Of a stretch of DNA of 64,000 nucleotides, positions 9,887 to 18,426 are shown piece after piece. The translations under genes and the position numbers were made by a program. This DNA comes from Candidatus Krumholzibacteriota bacterium (GTDB lineage: Bacteria; Krumholzibacteriota; Krumholzibacteriia; LZORAL124-64-63), in assembly GCA_022711765.1 (NCBI GenBank), contig JAKLEB010000003.1:62001-126000 (forward strand), read 5' to 3'. The notes below the pieces were generated by a model. That model made no database searches. It was not told where the DNA came from and saw only the letters and a list, made by a program, of their open reading frames with translations. How positions within the stretch are numbered: the first letter of the stretch is position 1; every line of letters starts with the position of its first letter.

Positions 9887-10422
9887 AGAAGAACTGCGCG
9901 ACCATCGAGCTGTTGCTCGCCGAGTACGCGAGCGGCGACCTCGCGGACGCCGACCGCGCGCTCGTGACCCGCCACCTCGCCGGGTGCGCGGCCTGCCGCG
10001 ACGAGCTGGCGCGCGAGCAGCGCCTGCGCGAACAGCTCGGCGCCCTGCCGCCGGCCGTCTGTCCGCCGGCCGTCACGGCCGCGATCCGGTCCGCCGTCAG
10101 GGCGGAGACGGCGGCGCGGGCGGCCGGCCGCCCGCGCCGCAGAACCCGCTGGATCGGCGCGGGCGCGGCCCTCGGCCTCGCGGCCGCCGCCGTGCTGCTC
10201 GTCGCGGTCTTGCCGGAGCGCGCGCCGCGCAGTCCCGGCGCCGTCGACGTCGCCAGCATCGACAGCGTCACCATCACGGATCACGACCGGGACCGCGCCC
10301 GCGCCCGCCGCGACGTCGAGTGGGCGCTGTCCTACACGGCCGGGATCGTCGACCGCACCGAGAAGGAATCCATCGCCGGCGTGCTGCGGCACCTCGTGAC
10401 CGCCGGCCCGTCCGGTTCTTAG
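9883..10422 (+). CDS. Anti-sigma factor with zinc-finger (zf-HC2) domain and one membrane helix
   Basis: A 179-residue membrane anti-sigma factor. The N-terminal zinc-binding ASD-type motif is H-x3-C-x2-C (RHLAGCAACRDELAREQRL), expected to hold the ECF factor encoded just upstream. One transmembrane helix follows a basic stretch RPRRRTRW (IGAGAALGLAAAAVLLVAVL). The roughly 70-residue periplasmic tail is unremarkable. The start overlaps the sigma stop codon by 4 nt. Confidence 0.88.
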   Translation: MKKNCATIELLLAEYASGDLADADRALVTRHLAGCAACRDELAREQRLREQLGALPPAVCPPAVTAAIRSAVRAETAARAAGRPRRRTRWIGAGAALGLAAAAVLLVAVLPERAPRSPGAVDVASIDSVTITDHDRDRARARRDVEWALSYTAGIVDRTEKESIAGVLRHLVTAGPSGS

Positions 10423-10460
10423 ACCCGCAACGACCAGTGTCACACCCTGGAGGTTCAGAC

Positions 10461-11033
10461 ATGACCAACTCCCGCAACGCCGGCCTCGCCATCCTGGTTC
10501 TCGCGCTCGGTCTGGCGCCGCTGGCCGCCGCCGGCTCCCTCGAGAAGGAGCCGGGCTACCTCGACCTCGAATGGATCACGATCCCGAAGGACGCGGGCGA
10601 GATCCGCGACGTCGATCTGTCGACGATGCTGGTGGACATCGCCGCCGACGCCGAGAAGGACGGCGACCAGGCCCTCGTCGAGGCGCTGGCGATGATCCGG
10701 TCGGTCCGCGTGAAGTCCTTCTCGGTCGAGGACCTCGACCAGGCGCAGATCGCGCGGGACGTCGACAAGGTCCTCGCCGAGCTCGAGAAGAGCGACTGGA
10801 ACCGGCTGATCTACGTCAAGGACGACGAGGAGCAGGTGACCGTCAGCACGAAGCGGCACGAGAACAAGACGGTCGGCCTCGTGGTGGTCGCCTACTCGCC
10901 GGGCGACGAGGTCACGTATCTCAACGTGGTCGGCGACCTGGACATCGCCAAGCTGTTGCAGCTCGCGGGCTCGGTCGACCTGGACGACCTCGAGGTCAAG
11001 CTCGAGGAGCACGAGGGCCGGCGCGTGGAGTAG
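10461..11033 (+). CDS. Secreted DUF4252 protein
   Basis: A 190-residue exported protein of the DUF4252 family, function unknown. It has a signal peptide (TNSRNAGLAILVLALGLAPLAAAG) and an acidic mature part; the motif DWNRLIYVKDDEEQVTVS followed by VGLVVVAYSPGDEVTYLNVVGD is typical of the family. GGAGG is 7 nt upstream of ATG 10461. It follows an ECF sigma/anti-sigma pair, an arrangement also common in Bacteroidetes, so it is probably controlled by that sigma factor. Its stop is only 8 nt from the stop of the convergent peptidase gene. Confidence 0.85.
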   Translation: MTNSRNAGLAILVLALGLAPLAAAGSLEKEPGYLDLEWITIPKDAGEIRDVDLSTMLVDIAADAEKDGDQALVEALAMIRSVRVKSFSVEDLDQAQIARDVDKVLAELEKSDWNRLIYVKDDEEQVTVSTKRHENKTVGLVVVAYSPGDEVTYLNVVGDLDIAKLLQLAGSVDLDDLEVKLEEHEGRRVE

Positions 11034-11041
11034 CGCCGCGC

Positions 11042-12604
11042 TCAGTCCACGCAGACGATCCGCGTCACCTGCGCGGCGCCGCCGGCCCGCGTCCGCAGCA
11101 GGTAGACTCCGCCGGCGAGCCGGTCCGGCAGCCGCAGCACGTGGCTGCGGGCCGGCGCGAGATCCCGCCCCAGCACCGCCAGCCGCCGCCCGCGCAGGTC
11201 GTACAGCTCGACCTGCGCCGGCGGCATCTCCCGCGGCACCGCGAGGCGCACGGTCTGGCCGGCCTGGACCGGATTGGCCGCACGCAGCCAGGGCGCGCCG
11301 GCGTCGCGCGCCTGGTCGCCGGCCGCCGTCACGACGGGCTCGAGCGCGACGTCGGCGGTCGTCCACCTCCCGGCGACCACGGTCACGTCGCTGGTCTCGG
11401 TCTGGTAGTCGCGGCGGCTCACGACGAGAGTGTAGACGCCGGTCTCGGTCAGGCGGTGGAACCGGCCGAAGCGCGCGTCGGTGTAGCGCGGGCCGACCTC
11501 GGGCGAGTGCAGCTCGGCGATCTGGACCTCGGCCACCAGCGGCGCGCCGCTGTTCGCGTCGGTGACCGCGCCGCGGATGCCCGGTCCCGCGAGCACCCGA
11601 TCCAGCACGTACCGCGAGCCGCGGGCGACGCGGGCGGCGATCGAGTCGACCGTGGCGCCGGTCCACCAGCAGCGGTCCGAGATCTCCATCTCGAAGGCGA
11701 GGATCCCGTTGCGCCCGTAGATCCAGTTCTGCTCCTTCGGCAGCGAGTCGTAGCCGAAGATCGAATGGTACGGCTGGTTCGCCTCGTCGCGGGTGGCGGC
11801 GGCCCAGCCCATCGCCAGGGCGCGCGCGATGTCGTGGTCGGGGCTCTGGCCCCAGCCGTGAGTGCTGACCCAGGGGTAGAAGATGCAGCTCGCCCAGTTG
11901 ATCGTGGCCGGCGAGTGGTAGTCGACGACCAGCACGGGACGCTCCGCGAGCACGAAGTCGCGCAGGTGACGGGCCTCGGCCTCGGACCAGGGCGCCGGGC
12001 CCTTGTAGTACGGGTCCGACGGCTGATCGTCGTCGCACTGCGACCAGAACCAATCCCAGTTGCGGTTGAGGTCGACCCCGTCGTCCGGGTAATCGATGAC
12101 GCCATTGTCGTTGTTGTCGCGCAGCGTCTTGCGCCACTCGTTCCAGCTCGCGCCGCCGCCGAACGCGTAACCGTGGCCGTCCGGGTTCAGCACGGGGATG
12201 AACCAGATCGCGAGGCTGTCGACGCGCGCCGTGATCGCGGGGTCCTGGCCGTAGCCGGCGAGCAGCGTCGCGATCTGCCGCATGACCGCGCCGGTGCCGT
12301 TGCATTCGTTGGCGTGCTGGGCGGCGTGGAAGAGGATGGCGGGCTCGGCCTCGTCGACCGCGGCGTTGTCGGAGACGCGCGCCATCGGAATGGCGGCGCC
12401 CTCGCCGCTCTCACCGAGGCTCGTCGCGTGGAAGAGGTCGGGGTAGGCGGTCGACCAGGCCGCGAAGGCGGCCTCGACCTGGGCGAGGCGCCAGTAGCGG
12501 GGGTCGGGTTCCTGGGCGCGCGCGGGCGCGGCCAGGGTCGCCGCCAGACAGAACGCTGCGGCCAGGAGGTCGCAGCTGCGGATCCGGAAAGAGCCGCTCA
12601 GCAT
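11042..12604 (-). CDS. Secreted M14 zinc carboxypeptidase with C-terminal sorting domain
   Basis: A 520-residue secreted metallocarboxypeptidase. It has a signal peptide (cut near APARAQ), then the M14 domain with zinc motif HxxE in FHAAQHANECNGTG, DLNRNWDWFWSQ, the third zinc His in VVDYHSPATINW and the catalytic Glu in LAFEMEISDRCWW. A CarboxypepD-regulatory Ig-like domain follows (IRGAVTDANSGAPLVAEVQI). The last 80 residues are a FlgD-like/Por-type sorting domain (VELYDLRGRRLAVLG ... GGVYLLRTRAGG). That tail is unusual in having NPVQAGQ in place of NPFNP and ending in CVD rather than a basic residue. Confidence 0.92.
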   Translation of the reverse strand: MLSGSFRIRSCDLLAAAFCLAATLAAPARAQEPDPRYWRLAQVEAAFAAWSTAYPDLFHATSLGESGEGAAIPMARVSDNAAVDEAEPAILFHAAQHANECNGTGAVMRQIATLLAGYGQDPAITARVDSLAIWFIPVLNPDGHGYAFGGGASWNEWRKTLRDNNDNGVIDYPDDGVDLNRNWDWFWSQCDDDQPSDPYYKGPAPWSEAEARHLRDFVLAERPVLVVDYHSPATINWASCIFYPWVSTHGWGQSPDHDIARALAMGWAAATRDEANQPYHSIFGYDSLPKEQNWIYGRNGILAFEMEISDRCWWTGATVDSIAARVARGSRYVLDRVLAGPGIRGAVTDANSGAPLVAEVQIAELHSPEVGPRYTDARFGRFHRLTETGVYTLVVSRRDYQTETSDVTVVAGRWTTADVALEPVVTAAGDQARDAGAPWLRAANPVQAGQTVRLAVPREMPPAQVELYDLRGRRLAVLGRDLAPARSHVLRLPDRLAGGVYLLRTRAGGAAQVTRIVCVD

Positions 12605-12664
12605 GCAGTCGATTCCCCGGTGTGAGTCGAGGCGGCCACGGTCACGGGAGCCGGTCCGGAGACG

Positions 12665-12673
12665 ATGATACCA
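12665..12673 (-). promoter_or_regulatory. Putative extended -10 element
   Basis: On the minus strand TGG-TATCAT (extended -10, five of six positions match TATAAT), followed by CGTCTCC. It is 60 bp before the ATG of the M14 gene at 12604. The downstream ATCGTCT also follows the shared promoters at 33517 and 40786. Confidence 0.35.
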
Positions 12674-12700
12674 CGTTTGCGGCTCCGGCGGCGAGCGGGT

Positions 12701-14938
12701 TCAGCGGACGAGCACGAGCCGCGTCGTGATCGCCGATCCGCCCTGCGCGAGCCGCGCGAAGTACACGCCCGCCGCCACGGGCCGACCCGCGTCGTCCGCG
12801 CCGTCCCAGCGCGCGGTCCGCGGGCCCGGCGGCACCGCTCCGTCGACGAGCGTGCGCACGCGCCGTCCGCGCAGGTCGATGACCTCGAGGACGACCCCGT
12901 CCGCGCGCGGCGCCGAGAACGACAGCTCGGTGCGCGGATTGAACGGGTTCGGCGCCGCGGCGAGCCGCAGGGCGGCCGCCGGGCCCGGTTCGACCGCGGT
13001 CGCCGGCGGCGCCAGCTCGGCGAGCAGCCAGACCTTGTTCTCGGGCGTGACGAGCACGTGCTCCTGGTTCGCGGCCGGCACGTAGACCGCATCGTACGGC
13101 GTGAGCGCGGGGAGGTCCGGCTGGCCGGCGATGTCGAAGAACGGGTCGCTCGTCGCCAGGTCGAGCGCGCTGATGGTGGGGACGAAGGCGTGGTTGTCGT
13201 GCAGCGCGACGATGTCGCCGTACGGGACGGCGGTCGTGTCCATCTGGGCGAGCGAGGCGCGGAAGCCGCCGGGGCCGCTGTCGTAGGGCTCGGTGCCGGC
13301 GACGGTGAGCGTCGAGTACGAATCGGGCAGCGGCCACACGAGGTCGATCATGCCGTCGAAGATCAGCTGGCTCGTCCCGTCGGGGACCGCCCAGACGTTG
13401 CCCGTGATGTCCACGAGGAAGCTCTCGTACTCGTAGAGGATGAGCTGGACGCCCGCGGGATAGCCCTGGCCCGCGCCCTGGCCGCCGCCGTTCGTGACCG
13501 CGACCAGGCGCGGACCGGTCGGCCAGCCGCCGAGCGCCGCGAGGTCGGCGTCGAGCGCCGCCCGCAGCGGATCGGACGCGGCCGTGGACCCGCTGGTCGC
13601 CGCGTGGTGGTACACGAGCATCTGGCGCGCGGCCGGCGTGTCGAGGCGGCTCAGCAGGAACGCCGCCTCCTCGGACTCGCCCTGGAAGAAGACGAGCCAG
13701 GCCTGCAGGCCGAGCGGGATGTCGGCGCCGTTCTGCGGCGAGTCGAAGGCGATGAACGTGCTCACGGCATGGGTCTCGTTCTGCGCCTCGAGCCAGGCGA
13801 GTGCGTAGCGAGCCACCAGGCCGCCCATGCTCGCGCCGACCACGGGGAAGGTCGCGCCCGGCGCGAGCTGCGCGCGCAGCGTCGCCATCAGCTCGACCAG
13901 AAGGAACGCGTTGCGCTGGATGGGGTCGGTCGCCTCCGTGAAATCGAGGATCACGGCGTCGCGACCCTGGGCGCGCAGGTCCTCGAGCAGGTTCTCCTGA
14001 TTCAGGAGCGCATACAGCTCGGGCCAGCCGAGGGAGTTGTCGAGGTCGAAACCCTCGACCACGACCACGGGATCGGTGACCGCGGCGTGCCCCTCGGCGA
14101 GGTAGACGAACGCCTCGCCGGTCGCGACCGCGCCGTCGTAGGGGATGGTCGCGGTGAGCGGCCAGGTCTCGGTGGGCGCCGGCGTCTCGAGGGCAACGAC
14201 CTCGACCGTGAACGCGGCCAGCCGGACCTCGCCGCCCGGCGTGACCGCGCGCAGGCTCAGACGCCGCACGCCGGTCTCGGCATAGCTCACGAGGACCTCC
14301 GCGCCGGGCGCGACCGCGCGGAAGCCCGCGCCGTCCGCGAAGTCGATCGCGAGCGTCGCCGGTTCGTCGGCGATCACCAGGTCGCCCGGGACCACGAACC
14401 GCGCGGCGCGGCCGTGAAAAAGGCGCGGCGTGAGCGCCGCCGCCGCGAAGGCGCGCCGGCGCTCGAACAGGTCGCCGGCCGCGGCTTCCGGCCCGGCAAC
14501 GAATCGGCCCGCTTCGATCGCGAGCAGTCCGCGCGCCAGCGCGTCCGGCCGCAGCGTCTCGTACGCGAGATCGATCACGCCGATCGGCACGCGCCCCGCG
14601 GCATGCAGCGCCCGCATCCGCGCGCGGACGGCGGCGGGGTCGGGCCAGGCGGGCGGCGAGAGCGAGGCGTCGCGCAGCTCGCCGAGCATCTGGCGCCAGA
14701 CGGCGGCGTCGGCCGGCGGCGCCGCGGCGCTGCCGTCGCGCGCGCGCAGGCCGGCGAGCGGGATCGCGCGGTCGTGGAGGCGGCCGGTCGCGAGGAGCGC
14801 CGGATCGAGGCCGTCGAGAGCCTCCCGGAGCGCGGCGCCGCGGGAGCCGGCAGCCGCGGCCGCGGCGGTGGGAATCGCGAGCAGAACGGTCGCCGCAAGG
14901 GCGCAGGCGAGCGCGAGGCGACAGGCGCGGGCGAGCAT
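12701..14938 (-). CDS. Large secreted alpha/beta hydrolase with C-terminal sorting domain
   Basis: A 745-residue exoprotein. GGGAGG lies 6 nt before ATG 14938 and a signal peptide follows (cut near the Ala run after residue 28). Residues about 30-270 have no recognised domain. The middle part has a lipase-like fold with nucleophile elbow VVGASMGGLVARYAL and nearby FIAFDSPQNGADIP, as in PGAP1/DUF676-type lipases. The C-terminal 85 residues are a FlgD-like sorting domain: APNPFNPRTELSFS ... IDLRGRRVRTLVDG ... GVYFARLAQ ... VLVR. The substrate is unknown; lipid or ester is likely from the fold. It is divergent from fumC with a 57-bp spacer. Confidence 0.82.
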   Translation of the reverse strand: MLARACRLALACALAATVLLAIPTAAAAAAGSRGAALREALDGLDPALLATGRLHDRAIPLAGLRARDGSAAAPPADAAVWRQMLGELRDASLSPPAWPDPAAVRARMRALHAAGRVPIGVIDLAYETLRPDALARGLLAIEAGRFVAGPEAAAGDLFERRRAFAAAALTPRLFHGRAARFVVPGDLVIADEPATLAIDFADGAGFRAVAPGAEVLVSYAETGVRRLSLRAVTPGGEVRLAAFTVEVVALETPAPTETWPLTATIPYDGAVATGEAFVYLAEGHAAVTDPVVVVEGFDLDNSLGWPELYALLNQENLLEDLRAQGRDAVILDFTEATDPIQRNAFLLVELMATLRAQLAPGATFPVVGASMGGLVARYALAWLEAQNETHAVSTFIAFDSPQNGADIPLGLQAWLVFFQGESEEAAFLLSRLDTPAARQMLVYHHAATSGSTAASDPLRAALDADLAALGGWPTGPRLVAVTNGGGQGAGQGYPAGVQLILYEYESFLVDITGNVWAVPDGTSQLIFDGMIDLVWPLPDSYSTLTVAGTEPYDSGPGGFRASLAQMDTTAVPYGDIVALHDNHAFVPTISALDLATSDPFFDIAGQPDLPALTPYDAVYVPAANQEHVLVTPENKVWLLAELAPPATAVEPGPAAALRLAAAPNPFNPRTELSFSAPRADGVVLEVIDLRGRRVRTLVDGAVPPGPRTARWDGADDAGRPVAAGVYFARLAQGGSAITTRLVLVR

Positions 14939-14984
14939 GACGACCTCCCGGAAGGTCTGGCGATCGTGGGCTGTCCAGACTGAT

Positions 14985-14990
14985 ATTGTA
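14985..14990 (-). promoter_or_regulatory. Putative -10 element of the hydrolase gene
   Basis: TACAAT on the minus strand, 46 bp before ATG 14938. It lies in the 57-bp spacer shared with fumC. No good -35 was found. Confidence 0.3.
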
Positions 14991-14995
14991 CCACC

Positions 14996-16387
14996 ATGGA
15001 CCGCGAGGAACACGACAGCCTCGGCGCGATCGTCGTGCCGCACGACCGCTACTGGGGCGCGCAGACCGCTCGCGCCCTCGTGAATTTCCCGTCCGGCGGC
15101 GACACGTTCCCGCCGCCGCTGGTCCACGCGCTCGGGCGGATCAAGCGCGTCGCCGCGATCACGAACGCGACCCTGGGGGTCCTGCCGGAGCCGCTCGCCG
15201 GACTCATCGCGCGCGCGGCCGCCGAGGTGGCGGACGGCGAGCTCGACGACCACGTCGTCGTGCCGGTCTGGCAGAGCGGCAGCGGCACCCAGCTCAACAT
15301 GAACGTGAACGAGGTCATCGCCGGCCGGGCCAACGAGCTGGCGGGCCGTGGGCGCGGCGGGCGCGAGCCGGTGCACCCCAACGACCACGTGAACCGCTCG
15401 CAGTCGAGCAACGACGTGATCCCGACCGCGCTGCACGTCGCCGCCGCGCTCGAGGTCCGCGACTGGCTGCTGCCGGCGCTCGACAGCCTCGAGGACGCGC
15501 TCGGCGAGCGCGCGGCGGCGTTCGGCGACGTGGTCAAGACCGGCCGCACCCACCTGATGGACGCCCTGCCGGTATCTCTCGGGCGCGAGCTGGACGCCTG
15601 GGCTCAGCTCGTCGCCATCGGTCGCCGCCGGGTGGCCGGAGCGATGGACGAGCTGCTCGTCGTCCCGCTCGGCGGCACCGCGGTCGGCACGGGCGTGGGC
15701 GCGCCGCCGGACTTCGCCAGGCGCGCGGTGGCGAACCTCGCGGCCGACACCGGTCTGGCGCTGCGCGACGCCGCCAACCCGCTCGTTCACCAGGCGGCGC
15801 ACCCGGCGCCGCTCGCCCTGAGCGGCGCGCTGCGCGACCTCGCCGGCAACCTGCGGAAGATCGCCGACGACGTGCGCCTGCTCGCGTCGGGGCCGCGGTG
15901 CGGACTGGGCGAGCTGGTCCTGCCGGCGAACGAGCCCGGCAGCTCGGCGATGCCCGGCAAGGTGAACCCGACGCAGGCCGAGTCGCTGGTCATGATCTGC
16001 AAGCAGGTGATGGCCTGCGACCTGGCCTGCGGCCTCGCCGCCGCGGCCGGCCATCTCGAGCTGAACACCTGCCGGCCGCTGCTCGCCTGCAACCTCCTGC
16101 ACTCGATCCGCCTGCTGGCCGAGGGAGCCGGGAGCTTCGCCACCCGGTGCGTCGCCGGGCTCGAGGTCGACCGTGCGAGGATCACGGCGACGCTCGAGCG
16201 GTCGCTCATGCTGGCGACCGTGCTGGTCCCGCGGCTCGGCTACGACCGGACGGCGGAGCTCGTGAGGACGGCGCAGGATTCCGGCGTGTCGCTGCGCGAA
16301 GCGGTCGTGGCGGACGGCGCGCTGAGCGGCGAGGAATTCGACCAGCTGATGCGGCAGGCGTGGCCGCGGACCGGGCCCGTGGCTTGA
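14996..16387 (+). CDS. fumC: Class II fumarate hydratase (fumarase C)
   Basis: A 463-residue iron-independent fumarase that interconverts fumarate and L-malate in the TCA cycle, in the cytoplasm. Superfamily motifs: SGSGTQLNMNVNEVIAGRA, HPNDHVNRSQSSNDVIPTA, the catalytic region TGRTHLMDALP, and the mobile loop GSSAMPGKVNPTQAES. PGKVNPTQ and HPNDxVN favour fumarase over aspartase or argininosuccinate lyase. Length matches the family (about 460). No Shine-Dalgarno is seen before ATG 14996 (upstream bases tattgtaccacc), so initiation may be leaderless or weak. It is divergent from the hydrolase gene. Confidence 0.95.
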   Translation: MDREEHDSLGAIVVPHDRYWGAQTARALVNFPSGGDTFPPPLVHALGRIKRVAAITNATLGVLPEPLAGLIARAAAEVADGELDDHVVVPVWQSGSGTQLNMNVNEVIAGRANELAGRGRGGREPVHPNDHVNRSQSSNDVIPTALHVAAALEVRDWLLPALDSLEDALGERAAAFGDVVKTGRTHLMDALPVSLGRELDAWAQLVAIGRRRVAGAMDELLVVPLGGTAVGTGVGAPPDFARRAVANLAADTGLALRDAANPLVHQAAHPAPLALSGALRDLAGNLRKIADDVRLLASGPRCGLGELVLPANEPGSSAMPGKVNPTQAESLVMICKQVMACDLACGLAAAAGHLELNTCRPLLACNLLHSIRLLAEGAGSFATRCVAGLEVDRARITATLERSLMLATVLVPRLGYDRTAELVRTAQDSGVSLREAVVADGALSGEEFDQLMRQAWPRTGPVA

Positions 16388-16414
16388 GACTATTCTCGAT
16401 GATCGGCCGCGTGT

Positions 16415-16428
16415 GGAGAATATTCTCC
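16415..16428. promoter_or_regulatory. 14-bp perfect palindrome, candidate metal-regulator operator
   Basis: GGAGAATATTCTCC is a perfect palindrome between fumC and the metal-efflux operon; a further half-site TATTCTC lies at 16391-16397. The regulator is not in this window. Its position upstream of HMBD-tolC-cusBA suggests control by a metal sensor. Confidence 0.45.
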
Positions 16429-16438
16429 AATCGTTCTG

Positions 16439-16457
16439 CCGGCCAAGTTCAGGCCGG
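16439..16457 (+). terminator. Possible weak hairpin downstream of fumC
   Basis: CCGGCC-aagttca-GGCCGG gives a 6-bp stem with a 7-nt loop, 52 nt after the fumC stop. No run of T follows, so it could be an operator instead. Confidence 0.3.
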
Positions 16458-16605
16458 ACAACTCTAAAATAAACAATCACAATTAGATACACGACGAGAC
16501 GCGCCGCGACGGCCGCGGCACGGTTCTCGCGGGGGCCGGGTCGTACCCATCGAGCCGCGGTGTCGGTCCGACCGCCCGCGTCCCCAGGTCAGAAAGGAGA
16601 TTCCC

Positions 16606-17172
16606 ATGCGCGAATCCAGGCGAATCCATCCGCGAGCGCTGCTGATCGCGGCAGCCTGCTGCGGGACCGCCGCCGCCGCGGCCGCGGCACAGACCCAGGC
16701 CACCGCGCCTCTGCACGGCGGCACGGTCACGACCACCAGGGCGCATGCCTTCGAGACCGTTCTGGCGGCCGACGGCCTGCGCGTCTTCCTCTTCACCGGC
16801 GAGCTCGCGCCCGCGATGGTCGAGAAGGCCCGCGGCACCGCTCACCTCGCGCTGCCGGGCGGCCGCTCGGTCGAGGTCGCGCTCGCGCCCCGCGAGCCGG
16901 CCGAAGGGGAGGCGATCACCTACTTCTGCCCGATGCACGCCCCGATCGTCCAGTCCGAGCCGGGCGAGTGCAAAATCTGCGGCGGCATGGTCCTCTACGA
17001 GCAGGACTACCTGTTCGCCGCGGTCGACCTCGCCGGCGTCGACCCCGCCGCGGTCAAGGCGATGGTCAGGATCACGGGACTTCGCGGCGCCGAGAAGGAA
17101 GCGACTTTCTCGCCGGCCTTCCCGACGCCCGCGCGGAAGGCCGGCCCGGAGGGGACGGGCAAGCGGAACTGA
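16606..17172 (+). CDS. Secreted heavy-metal-binding-domain (HMBD) protein
   Basis: A 188-residue exported protein. AAGGAG lies 6 nt before ATG 16606. The signal peptide ends near AAAAAAQ. A beta-rich region of about 70 residues follows, then the heavy-metal-binding domain YFCPMHAPIVQSEPGECKIC with GGM after it (Cys, Met, His and CxxC ligands), also found in CusB-type adaptors. It is the first gene of a Cu/Ag-type efflux operon and probably hands metal to the pump in the periplasm. Its stop codon overlaps the beginning of the tolC-like frame, which lacks its own signal peptide (see finding). A fused HMBD-TolC product cannot be excluded. Confidence 0.82.
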   Translation: MRESRRIHPRALLIAAACCGTAAAAAAAQTQATAPLHGGTVTTTRAHAFETVLAADGLRVFLFTGELAPAMVEKARGTAHLALPGGRSVEVALAPREPAEGEAITYFCPMHAPIVQSEPGECKICGGMVLYEQDYLFAAVDLAGVDPAAVKAMVRITGLRGAEKEATFSPAFPTPARKAGPEGTGKRN

Positions 17173-18425
17173 CCGACCCGGCGCACGCTCCGCTCGACCT
17201 CGCGCCGCGGCACGGGGCCACGGAGCCCGGCGCCGCCCTGGTCGCGGGAGCCGAGGTCGATGCGCTCGTGGCGCTCGCGCTCGCGCGGTCGCCCCGGGTC
17301 GCGGCGCGCGCGGCGGCGATCACGGGCGCGCGACACGTCGCGCCGGCCGCGGGCGCCCTGCCCGACCCGATGGTGAGCCTGAGCGCGCGCGGCGAGGACT
17401 ATCCGGGCGCAGGGATCGGCGACGAGCCGATGGCGATGGCCGCCGTCGAGCTGAGCCAGACGATCCCCTGGCCGGGCAAGCAGCGCCGGCGCGAGGCGGC
17501 GGCCACCGCGTCCGTCGCGGTCGCCGAGGGCGATCTCGAATCGGCGCGTCGCCAGCTCGCGGCCGAGGTCCGCGCCGCGTACGCCGGCCTCGTCGCGCTC
17601 GACCAGGAAGCGCGGGCGACGGGCGAGGCGATCGACCTCGTCGAGCTGCTGAGGCCGGCGGTCGGCGCGCGCTACGAGACCGGCCAGGCGGAGCAGACCG
17701 ACCTCGTGAGCCTCCAGCTCGAACGCCTGCGCCTTCTGTCCGATCTCGACGCGACCGCGGCCGCCCGGGCCGAGCTCGCCGCCTCGCTCGAGGCTGCGCT
17801 CGACACGATCGGCGTCGCGCCGCCGCGCACCGCGGGCGTGCTGCCGGCCGTCGGCGACGCCGTCGCCGGCGCGTCGCCCGACTCGTTCGCGGCCGTCGGC
17901 CGGGCCCGCGCCGAGGTCGAGCGCGCGCGGCTATTTGCAGCCGCGGCGCGCCGCGAAGGCAGACCCGATCTCGTCGTCGGCGCCGAGTACGGCTGGCGCG
18001 ACGCGCTGCCCCCCATGGTCACCGTGCGCGTCGGCGTCGAGCTGCCGCTCTGGCGCGGCCGCAAGCAGGACGCGCTGGCCGAGGGCGCGGTCTGCGACCT
18101 CGCGATGGCCGAGGCGCAGCTACGCGACGCGCGGGCCGCCGCCGCCGCCGAGTCGGCGACCCTGGCCGCCCGGATCGCGGCGGCGAGCCGGCAGGCCGCG
18201 CGCCTCCGCGTCGAGGTCGTCCCGCACGCCGAGCTCGCCGTCGCGGCGACGCGCGCGAGCTACGTCGCGGGCCGGGGCGAACTCGCCGGCGTGGTCGATG
18301 CGCTGAGGACCCTCGTCGGCGCGCGCGCCGAGCTGTCCCGCCGCGAGGCCGAGCATTACGCCGCCTGGGCGCGCCTGCGCGCGCTCGCCGGGCGCGATCC
18401 CGAGCTGAACCACGAGGAGCCCTGA
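17169..18425 (+). CDS. TolC-family outer membrane efflux protein (CusC-like), start unclear
   Basis: About 418 residues of an outer-membrane channel subunit. It carries the two TolC-family repeats, long amphipathic helices with Ala/Glu-rich heptads, and the motif SQTIPWPGKQRRREA that marks metal-efflux TolC relatives. Near the C-terminus, TRASYVAGRGELAGVVDALRTL is the second-repeat equivalent. The reading frame continues upstream of 17169 inside the HMBD gene, but there is no ATG or GTG at a sensible place and no signal peptide. I mark the first codon after the overlap (CTG 17169); GTG 17268 is an alternative but cuts the domain. Either the start is unusual or a -1 frame change joins it to the HMBD frame. 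Confidence 0.75.
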   Translation: MTDPAHAPLDLAPRHGATEPGAALVAGAEVDALVALALARSPRVAARAAAITGARHVAPAAGALPDPMVSLSARGEDYPGAGIGDEPMAMAAVELSQTIPWPGKQRRREAAATASVAVAEGDLESARRQLAAEVRAAYAGLVALDQEARATGEAIDLVELLRPAVGARYETGQAEQTDLVSLQLERLRLLSDLDATAAARAELAASLEAALDTIGVAPPRTAGVLPAVGDAVAGASPDSFAAVGRARAEVERARLFAAAARREGRPDLVVGAEYGWRDALPPMVTVRVGVELPLWRGRKQDALAEGAVCDLAMAEAQLRDARAAAAAESATLAARIAAASRQAARLRVEVVPHAELAVAATRASYVAGRGELAGVVDALRTLVGARAELSRREAEHYAAWARLRALAGRDPELNHEEP

Positions 18426-18426
18426 C

